From the NCBI GenBank assembly GCA_041619575.1, contig JBFKDP010000118.1, positions 1-10,674 on the forward strand: a stretch of 10,674 nucleotides of DNA, given 5' to 3'. The notes beneath the pieces are model-generated. The model worked only from the letters and a program-made list of their open reading frames with translations, ran no database searches and was not told where the DNA came from. The translations under genes were made by a program, and so were the position numbers. Shown here piece by piece: positions 5,740 through 10,674 of the stretch. The first letter of the stretch is position 1. Each line of letters starts with the position of its first letter. This stretch comes from Litorivivens sp041619575. GTDB lineage: Bacteria > Pseudomonadota > Gammaproteobacteria > Pseudomonadales > Spongiibacteraceae.

Positions 5740-6987
5740 ATGAGCCAGTGCCCATTCGCCAACCTCGTTGACCCGGATACCTATGCCGATGGCATGCCCT
5801 ATGAGCGCCTGCGCGAACTGCGCAACGCCGGCCCGGTCGTGCGTATGGAAGACCCCATCAGCGGCGTCCCCTATTGGGCCGTGACCCGCCAGAAAGAGCT
5901 GGATTTTGTTTCAAAAAATCCCGCCCTGTTCTCTTCGGCCGCCCGCACCGCCTTTCCCATGGAATTTGAAGACTGGATGGTCAAGGACGTCCACTCCCAC
6001 AATATCATCAGTATGGATCCGCCCCTGCACCAGAAAATGCGCCGCATTGTACGCGCCGCCTTCACCCCGAAGATGATGGATTCCTATGAGCCAACTTTCC
6101 GACAGCACGCCAAGGACATCGTCGACGCTGTCGCCAAGCGCGGCGAGTGCGAGTTCGTCGAGGAAGTGGCGGCCGAGCTACCTCTGTTCGCCATTCTGGA
6201 ATTGATGGGTGTACCTTCCAGCGACCGCAAGAAATTCTTCGACTGGACCAACACCATGATCTTTGCCGACGATCCGGATATGTCCACGTCCGAATTGGAA
6301 GGTCAGCTAGCAGCCGCGGATGTCATTACCTACGCCACTAATCTTGCTCAGGAATATCAGAAAGACCCCGAAAACATGCCTAAAAACGTGCTTAGCGCGC
6401 TACTTAAAGGCGAAGTCGATGGCCAACCAATCTCCTACGAGGATTTTGGCTGGATGTTTATTCTGATTCTGGTTGGTGGCAATGAGTCCACACGCACAGT
6501 GATGTCGCACGGCATGCGCCTGTTGATGGAAAACCCGGATCAGTTGCAGTACCTGGTCGACAATCCCGACAAGATTCCAGCTGCGGTAGAAGAAATGCTG
6601 CGCTACAACACCGCCTTCATTTCCATGCGCCGAACTGCAATGGAAGATATTGAGCTGGGCGGACAGCAGATCAAGCAGGGCGACAAAATCATCCTGCACT
6701 ACCACACCATCAACCACGACGAAGGGGTTTTCGGTGAAGATGCCATGAAGTTTGATGTGCGCCGCAGTGAACGTATGCCGGATCTCGCTAACCAGCTTCG
6801 CTCTTTCGGCATCGGCCAGCACTTCTGCATTGGATCACACTTGGCACGTCTGGAACTGCGAGTCATGTTTGAAGAAATTTTGCCGCGCCTGCGCAATCCG
6901 CAATTTGCCGCGGAGCCCAAATACGTGCGCTCCTACTTTGTAAACGCCATGAAGGAGATGAAGATCACCTTCACGCCCGAAACCTAA
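5740..6987 (+). CDS. Cytochrome P450
   Basis: A 415-aa soluble bacterial class I-type P450. The heme-ligand loop is FGIGQHFCIG (356-365) with Cys363 as thiolate ligand. The ExxR pair is Glu285/Arg288, and the I-helix oxygen-activation motif is GGNEST (246-251). The MDPPLHQKMRRIV segment near residue 92 is the usual C-helix region. Glu249-Ser250 takes the place of the usual acid-Thr pair. Resemblance to the CYP125/CYP142/CYP124-like steroid and branched-lipid hydroxylases is an impression from motifs only. I chose ATG 5740 because SD CGGAG (5728-5732) is 7 nt upstream; an in-frame TTG at 5725 lies before that SD. No ferredoxin or reductase gene is adjacent, so electrons must come from partners elsewhere. 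Confidence 0.93.
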   Translation: MSQCPFANLVDPDTYADGMPYERLRELRNAGPVVRMEDPISGVPYWAVTRQKELDFVSKNPALFSSAARTAFPMEFEDWMVKDVHSHNIISMDPPLHQKMRRIVRAAFTPKMMDSYEPTFRQHAKDIVDAVAKRGECEFVEEVAAELPLFAILELMGVPSSDRKKFFDWTNTMIFADDPDMSTSELEGQLAAADVITYATNLAQEYQKDPENMPKNVLSALLKGEVDGQPISYEDFGWMFILILVGGNESTRTVMSHGMRLLMENPDQLQYLVDNPDKIPAAVEEMLRYNTAFISMRRTAMEDIELGGQQIKQGDKIILHYHTINHDEGVFGEDAMKFDVRRSERMPDLANQLRSFGIGQHFCIGSHLARLELRVMFEEILPRLRNPQFAAEPKYVRSYFVNAMKEMKITFTPET

Positions 6988-7016
6988 GGCCACTTCTATG
7001 CTGCCCTCGCACCGCG

Positions 7017-7030
7017 GGGGCATAAGCCCC
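7017..7030. repeat. Small GC hairpin after the P450
   Basis: GGGGC-ATAA-GCCCC forms a 5-bp stem with a 4-nt loop, 29 nt after the P450 stop codon. It is followed by TCAAT and not by a T-run, so it is at best a weak terminator or an mRNA 3'-end structure. Confidence 0.35.
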
Positions 7031-7039
7031 TCAATCGCG

Positions 7040-7068
7040 TTGATTCATATGCAAAGGCTTGCGATACT
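7040..7068 (+). promoter_or_regulatory. Probable sigma-70 promoter of lemA
   Basis: TTGATT (7040-7045), a 17-bp spacer, and GATACT (7063-7068) match the -35/-10 consensus at four of six bases each. The -10 lies 32 bp before the lemA ATG, and the SD GGGAG (7087-7091) falls between. It would drive lemA and the following GIDE gene together. Confidence 0.5.
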
Positions 7069-7100
7069 TTCCGGGATAACAAACTCGGGAGACCCACAGC

Positions 7101-7676
7101 ATGGATATGGCCAACATCATCACCCTTATAATCGCCGCCTTTTTGATGATGTATGCGGTCACCCTCTATAACGGGCTCGTCAATCTCAAACACGCGGTAT
7201 CCAAACACCTGTCCAACATCGATGTACTGCTTAAGCAGCGTCACGACGAATTGCCAAAACTGGTGGAAACCTGCAAGCAATATATGCAGTACGAGCAGGA
7301 GACACTGGAAAATATCATCCAGGCCCGCTCAATGGTCGCCAAAGCCCAGGTAAAACACGATATGAAAGCTCTTGGCGAAGCGGAAACCACATTGCGCTCG
7401 GGCCTTGGCAACCTCTTTGCACTGGCGGAGAACTACCCGGATCTCAAGGCGGATGAATCTTTTCAGCATCTTCAACAACGCATCAGCGGCTTGGAAAACA
7501 GCATTGCCGACCGGCGAGAATCCTACAATGAAGCCGTTAATAATAATAATGTGCGCATCGAGCAGTTTCCCGATGTGTTGATCGCACGCTTTTTCAATTT
7601 CGGTGCTTTTGACCTTCTAGAGTTTCGCGAAGAAGAACTGAAGGACGTTAACCTGAAATCACTGTTTAACGGTTAA
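7101..7676 (+). CDS. lemA: LemA family protein
   Basis: A 191-aa LemA-family protein. One N-terminal transmembrane helix (about residues 5-23) is followed by an all-helical domain with the family motifs: IDVLLKQRHDELPKLVE, a central AENYPDLKA, LQQRISGLENSIADRRESYN, and the FPDVLIARFF end. Length is normal for the family. LemA proteins are membrane-anchored helical-bundle proteins of uncertain function, often encoded beside TPM-domain or GIDE-domain genes. ATG 7101 has SD GGGAG 9 nt upstream; ATG 7107 is a less likely alternative. A GIDE-domain gene starts 3 bp after its stop, so the two are almost surely cotranscribed and probably act together at the inner membrane. Confidence 0.93.
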   Translation: MDMANIITLIIAAFLMMYAVTLYNGLVNLKHAVSKHLSNIDVLLKQRHDELPKLVETCKQYMQYEQETLENIIQARSMVAKAQVKHDMKALGEAETTLRSGLGNLFALAENYPDLKADESFQHLQQRISGLENSIADRRESYNEAVNNNNVRIEQFPDVLIARFFNFGAFDLLEFREEELKDVNLKSLFNG

Positions 7677-7679
7677 CGC

Positions 7680-8585
7680 GTGGAGAGTTTTGGCGACCTG
7701 CTCTGGGCGGAACTCTTTGCGCTCGGATTCGGTCTGTTTTCCTGGTACGCCAGTTTTCGCGGCCTGAAAACTGCCCGACTTATTGAAGATACCCCAACCT
7801 CGCGAATTCGTTCCGCGCCACAAGGCTATATAGAGATAATTGGCGAAGCTGAAGACACGCCTGACGCGGAAGGCATTCGCGCAAAACTCACCGGCACACC
7901 CTGTGTGTGGTATAGCTACGAAATAGAAAAGTATCAGTCATCCGGAAAAAACAGCTCGTGGCGAACTGTCGAGAAAGGCGCCAGCAAGGCCCCCATCATT
8001 CTCAACGACAGCACCGGACGCTGCTTTGTACATCCGGACCGCGCCGACGTGACCACCCATATCAAACAGGTATGGCACGGCAGTAGCCGCCACCCGACGT
8101 CTACACGAAACCAGGGCCTATTCAGCCGGCGCTATCGTTACACTGAGAAGCGCATACTGGCCGGACAACAGATCTACGCTCTGGGCCAGTTTGAAACGAT
8201 GCATCCGCCTTCAGCCGTCGATCAGAGCAAAGCGGCGATGAATGCACTGATCAATCAATGGAAGCAGGACTATGACAGTCTGGTTGCGAAATACGATCGC
8301 GATGGCAGTGGCGATATTGATCTACAGGAATGGGAACAGGTCCGCGCGGACGCGCAAGCAGAAGCCGAACAGCAGGTGCTCGACAACTACGACCATACGC
8401 CAGTCAATGTGATGACTTACAGCCCATCCCGCAGCCAACCCTTTGTCATCTCCACCAGCGAACCGAAAGCACTGAGCAAACGCTATCGCTGGCAGTTTAT
8501 CGGTTTTGGTATGTTGGCCGGCGCGTGTACCCTAGGCTTTGTCTATCTGCTGCCCATGACCCTTGCAGCCTGGGGCAATCAATAA
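7680..8585 (+). CDS. GIDE-domain membrane protein with an EF-hand
   Basis: A 301-aa protein. An N-terminal membrane segment (about residues 5-25) is followed by a GIDE domain (about 48-172: GYIEIIGEAE, TGTPCVWYSYEIE, W94, LNDSTGRCFVHP, RYTEKRILAGQQIYALGQF), the domain shared with the eukaryotic membrane E3 ligase MUL1/GIDE. There is no RING domain, so ubiquitin ligase activity is not implied. Residues 206-217 (DRDGSGDIDLQE) are a perfect 12-residue EF-hand calcium loop with helices on both sides, and a C-terminal membrane segment spans about 272-297. The start is GTG 7680, 3 bp after the lemA stop, with no clear SD, so translation is probably coupled to lemA. The GIDE call is confident; calcium binding is inferred from the motif. 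Confidence 0.82.
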   Translation: MESFGDLLWAELFALGFGLFSWYASFRGLKTARLIEDTPTSRIRSAPQGYIEIIGEAEDTPDAEGIRAKLTGTPCVWYSYEIEKYQSSGKNSSWRTVEKGASKAPIILNDSTGRCFVHPDRADVTTHIKQVWHGSSRHPTSTRNQGLFSRRYRYTEKRILAGQQIYALGQFETMHPPSAVDQSKAAMNALINQWKQDYDSLVAKYDRDGSGDIDLQEWEQVRADAQAEAEQQVLDNYDHTPVNVMTYSPSRSQPFVISTSEPKALSKRYRWQFIGFGMLAGACTLGFVYLLPMTLAAWGNQ

Positions 8586-8615
8586 ACCAGCCGCGCCCAA
8601 CACCGCACCACTGCG

Positions 8616-8643
8616 CATAAGTGGGATTACAACCCCACTCATG
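8616..8643. repeat. Hairpin between convergent GIDE gene and flavoenzyme gene
   Basis: CATAAGTGGG (8616-8625) and CCCACTCATG (8634-8643) form a 10-bp stem with one mismatch and an 8-nt loop. It lies in the 67-bp gap between two convergent stop codons, the usual place for a bidirectional terminator. Neither side has a T-run, so efficient intrinsic termination is doubtful. Confidence 0.45.
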
Positions 8644-8652
8644 CTTGCCCCA

Positions 8653-9831
8653 TTACAAGGCCGTGCTGTCCTCGATCAAGCCCAACATAAACGAAGCCGC
8701 TTCCGTGTAAGTGCGCTCGTTAATAAAGGCGTGCTGGGTCCCGGTGTACATATCGCGAAAAGCGCGCTCAATACGACTGCCCTGTCGAATTGCGGTAGTA
8801 CCGGCAGCCAGATGCACAAACTGACAAATTTCCCGGCAGGCTTCCGTCGCATACGTCGCCGATACCCGCATATCGGTTCGCATCTGAACCGTGAGATCAG
8901 CGCCATTTTTAACGGCTTCTTCGACGCGGGTAAAGGCATCAACAACCCCCGCCCGAGCAGCACGCCACATACCTTCGTGGTGCGCCAGATTACGTTGAAA
9001 GGTCAGCTTGTGTGAAAGCGTTGTCGGATCGCCCATACGTGTCTTTTCTTTCGCGAGCTGGACAATATCATCGAGCTGCGAGCGGGCAACACCAAGGGCC
9101 CAGGCCGCGTGCCCCGCACCAGTGAGGGGCATAACACCCAGACGGAACGTATGACCACCTCGATGAGGTACGCGAGTAAACAGAGGAAATGTGCGATGTT
9201 CCGGAACAAACAGGTCCTGCACGTTGTAGTCGTAGCTTCCAGTGCCTTTCAGGCCCTGGACATGCCAGCCATCCGTAAAGTTAACTTCATCCCGCGGGAT
9301 CACTGCAACGTGCATCTCGGGTAAACCCGAGGCGTCATCCATCAACATCTCGCCCTTATCGAGTGGAATAAAGCCACCGACAATATACTGTGAGTGCCCA
9401 GTTCCACTGCCAAAATTCCAAGCGCCGTTTAACTGATAGCCGCCGTCGACTTTTTCAGCCATTCCGTTGGGTGCGAACTGCCCACCCACTGTGACGCGGT
9501 ACTCATTATCAACAAATACTTCTTTAAAGCCCTCGTCATTCAAATAGGCCGCCGCGAACGCTGCCGAGGGAAAATTTGCGATACCAATCCAGCCAACAGA
9601 GCCATCCTGGCGCGCCAATTCCTGCCAGACGTCCAGCATTTCTAACAGGCCAGGTTCGCTGCCCTGCGCTGCTTTCGGGTTCATCCAGTGCATTAAACCG
9701 CTGTCCCAAAGAGCATCGACCACCGGGCCTACGAGCGTTCGGTTTTCCTCACTCTTTGCAGCGTGTTCCAGTACAACTTCTTCAATCGAGTGCGCCATTG
9801 CACGCCCATCTGCGAACGCGTTCGCTGTCAT
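8653..9831 (-). CDS. Acyl-CoA dehydrogenase-superfamily flavoenzyme, group D monooxygenase-like
   Basis: A 392-aa protein of the acyl-CoA dehydrogenase fold: an N-terminal helical domain (to about 110), a beta domain with GAWNFGSGTGHS (136-147) and GLKGTGSYDYNVQDLFVPEHR (193-213), and a C-terminal helical domain ending in RDMYTGTQHAFIN (359-371). The WNFxSGxxH and GTGSxD motifs and a histidine (His367) in the C-terminal motif resemble group D flavin monooxygenases and the Acyl-CoA_dh_2 group (HsaA, DszC and relatives) more than true acyl-CoA dehydrogenases, which use a catalytic Glu. Hydroxylation of an aromatic or steroid-derived compound with FMNH2/FADH2 from a separate reductase is plausible. 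ATG 9831 has SD AAGGAG (9844-9839) 7 nt upstream. A TetR gene is divergent. No reductase is in the window. Confidence 0.82.
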   Translation of the reverse strand: MTANAFADGRAMAHSIEEVVLEHAAKSEENRTLVGPVVDALWDSGLMHWMNPKAAQGSEPGLLEMLDVWQELARQDGSVGWIGIANFPSAAFAAAYLNDEGFKEVFVDNEYRVTVGGQFAPNGMAEKVDGGYQLNGAWNFGSGTGHSQYIVGGFIPLDKGEMLMDDASGLPEMHVAVIPRDEVNFTDGWHVQGLKGTGSYDYNVQDLFVPEHRTFPLFTRVPHRGGHTFRLGVMPLTGAGHAAWALGVARSQLDDIVQLAKEKTRMGDPTTLSHKLTFQRNLAHHEGMWRAARAGVVDAFTRVEEAVKNGADLTVQMRTDMRVSATYATEACREICQFVHLAAGTTAIRQGSRIERAFRDMYTGTQHAFINERTYTEAASFMLGLIEDSTAL

Positions 9832-9847
9832 CGACTAGCTCCTTGTT

Positions 9848-9853
9848 GTTATA
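9848..9853 (-). promoter_or_regulatory. Possible -10 element for the flavoenzyme gene
   Basis: On the minus strand TATAAC (9853-9848), inside GATTATAAC, matches the -10 consensus at five of six bases and lies 16 bp before the ATG. The hexamer at the expected -35 spacing (CTAACC, 9876-9871) is poor, so an activator or an alternative start could be needed. The short distance would put the transcript start almost at the SD. Confidence 0.3.
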
Positions 9854-9882
9854 ATCGGTTGACAAACTATGGTTAGGGTGCG

Positions 9883-9900
9883 GTAACTTACGTAAGCCAC
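9883..9900. promoter_or_regulatory. Putative TetR operator between flavoenzyme and TetR genes
   Basis: The 18-bp dyad GTaaCTTACGTAAGccAC has a perfect 10-bp core, CTTACGTAAG (9887-9896), flanked by matching GT and AC. Its size and its place between a TetR gene and a divergent enzyme gene are typical of TetR-family operators. A plus-strand TTGACA (9859-9864) with GGTAAC 17 bp later would make it overlap a -10. A second, 8-bp palindrome, AAACGTTT, lies at 9913-9920. Binding is inferred. Confidence 0.55.
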
Positions 9901-9929
9901 AGCGCTCAAGTCAAACGTTTACAGCCCGT

Positions 9930-9958
9930 TTTACATTACAAGCAGTTAAGACTAGAAA
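9930..9958 (+). promoter_or_regulatory. Probable sigma-70 promoter of the TetR gene
   Basis: TTTACA (9930-9935), a 17-bp spacer and TAGAAA (9953-9958) match the consensus at five and four of six bases. The -10 ends 37 bp before the TetR ATG. TTGACA-N17-GGTAAC (9859-9887) is an alternative with a perfect -35 but a weak -10. Confidence 0.45.
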
Positions 9959-9995
9959 CTTAATCGCAAATGGTTCAGCTGGAAGAACTAAATTT

Positions 9996-10574
9996 ATGGG
10001 ACGTACTACCGATACACGCGACCGCATACTAGATGTTGCAGAAGATTTTTTCGCCCGCCACGGCTTTGCTGCCACCTCCATTACGGATATTGCAGAAGCT
10101 GTAGGCATTCGCGGCCCCGGCGTCTACAAGCACTACCGAAACAAGCTACACATCTACGAGTGTGTACTGGCCAGACTATTTGATCCCTTGCACGATACCG
10201 TCAAAGCCATGAGCCACGGCGACGCGCCAGAAGATATGTTCAGGCAGGTGGCGACCATTCTCAATAGCCACGCCGAACACCCGAACATGGCCAAACTGAT
10301 TCAACACGCCACGCTCGCTAATGACGAAACACTCAGCATTCTCGCTGAGAAGTGGTACAAACCCTTTTTCGGCTATATTTCAGAACTGGCCGAAAGTACC
10401 GATAAAGCATGGATAAATATCCCTTCGGTCATGACATTTCACTGTATGATTCTCGGCTATATCACACTGGCGCCACTGCACAAAAAAATCTTTGACGTAG
10501 ATCCTCTCTCGAACGAGCTGGTCAATTCTCAGCTGGATATTCACAAAACCCTGGTGTCGCTTATCAGCGCCTGA
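9996..10574 (+). CDS. TetR/AcrR family transcriptional regulator
   Basis: A 192-aa one-component repressor. The N-terminal DNA-binding domain is typical: TRDRILDVAEDFFARHGFAATS (7-28), then the helix-turn-helix (about 28-47, ITDIAEAVGIRGPGVYKHYR) and NKLHIYECVLARLF. The C-terminal part (about 60-192) is the variable ligand-binding and dimerisation domain; the ligand is unknown. The ATG at 9996 has a weak SD, GGAAG (9981-9985), 10 nt upstream. Divergence from the flavoenzyme, with a shared 18-bp dyad between, suggests it represses that enzyme and itself, probably until the enzyme's substrate or a CoA ester is present. Nothing recognisable as a gene follows in the last 100 bp. Confidence 0.92.
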   Translation: MGRTTDTRDRILDVAEDFFARHGFAATSITDIAEAVGIRGPGVYKHYRNKLHIYECVLARLFDPLHDTVKAMSHGDAPEDMFRQVATILNSHAEHPNMAKLIQHATLANDETLSILAEKWYKPFFGYISELAESTDKAWINIPSVMTFHCMILGYITLAPLHKKIFDVDPLSNELVNSQLDIHKTLVSLISA

Positions 10575-10659
10575 CGCGTCGAATTGCGCAACTGGTCAAC
10601 AGTTTGTCCGGCAAGATCAATCTCAGAGCACTTGCCACCTAACCTCAATTAATTCGGGC

Positions 10660-10674
10660 ACAAAAAACCCCGCC
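10660..10674 (-). terminator. Edge of a probable intrinsic terminator, cut by the window
   Basis: The plus strand ends ACAAAAAACCCCGCC. Read on the minus strand this is GGCGGGG followed by a T-run, which is the 3' arm and U-tract of an intrinsic terminator whose other arm would lie past the edge. It may end a leftward gene outside the window, or be bidirectional and also serve the TetR gene. The other 85 bp after the TetR stop hold only a weak GGCAAG/CTTGCC repeat (10610-10636). Confidence 0.4.

Noticed and set aside
7680..8585. GIDE protein as a genuine E3 ubiquitin ligase
   Set aside because: No RING domain is visible; only the GIDE domain, which the ligase shares, is present.
5740..9831. 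P450, LemA/GIDE and flavoenzyme as one biosynthetic gene cluster
   Set aside because: The genes lie in separate units and opposite directions, and no ferredoxin, reductase, transporter or core biosynthetic enzyme is present.
1..10674. Mobile element, CRISPR array, tRNA or rRNA
   Set aside because: No transposase or integrase, no regularly spaced repeats with spacers, and no tRNA- or rRNA-like stretches were seen on either strand.

Overview
The window looks like chromosomal DNA from an aerobic, probably marine, gammaproteobacterium of moderate-to-high GC. The order Cellvibrionales (for example Spongiibacteraceae or Halieaceae) is a guess from gene content: a soluble P450, an acyl-CoA-dehydrogenase-fold flavoenzyme with a TetR partner, an ECF11/ChrR pair and a divergent yqjG/DoxX pair. 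There is no rRNA, tRNA, CRISPR array, transposase or phage gene. Gene starts are mostly backed by good Shine-Dalgarno (SD) sequences.

Left part (1-3146). The first 20 codons of a glutathionyl-hydroquinone reductase (yqjG type) run leftward off the edge. It is divergent from a small DoxX-family membrane protein. The roughly 200-bp gap between them is dense in TGCAA/TTGCA pentamers and holds two TGCAT-N2-ATGCA dyads exactly 42 bp apart, which look like a shared operator region. After the DoxX terminator come a Ycf46-like AAA+ ATPase, whose strong SD serves a 6-codon leader ORF instead of the ATPase start, and an alpha/beta hydrolase.

Middle (3154-5594). A leftward two-gene operon encodes an ECF11-type sigma factor and its zinc anti-sigma factor ChrR, known in other bacteria for the singlet-oxygen response. 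All eight expected zinc ligands of ChrR are present with the spacing I recall for Rhodobacter ChrR. A TGATCC-N18-TATGA promoter just upstream fits autoregulation by this sigma class. A divergent PLP-dependent cysteine synthase-family gene lies on the other side.

Right part (5740-10674). There is a stand-alone cytochrome P450, then a LemA membrane protein followed 3 bp later by a GIDE-domain membrane protein carrying a perfect single EF-hand loop. Convergent with these is a flavoenzyme of the acyl-CoA dehydrogenase superfamily that resembles group D flavin monooxygenases. It is divergent from a TetR regulator, and the gap between them holds an 18-bp operator-like dyad. The last bases look like the edge of an intrinsic terminator.

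The most interesting points are the yqjG/DoxX regulatory region, the LemA-GIDE-EF-hand pair, the self-regulating sigma/ChrR module and the TetR/flavoenzyme switch. No part is clearly an undescribed system. The P450 and flavoenzyme have no electron-transfer partner here, so their substrates cannot be told from the window.
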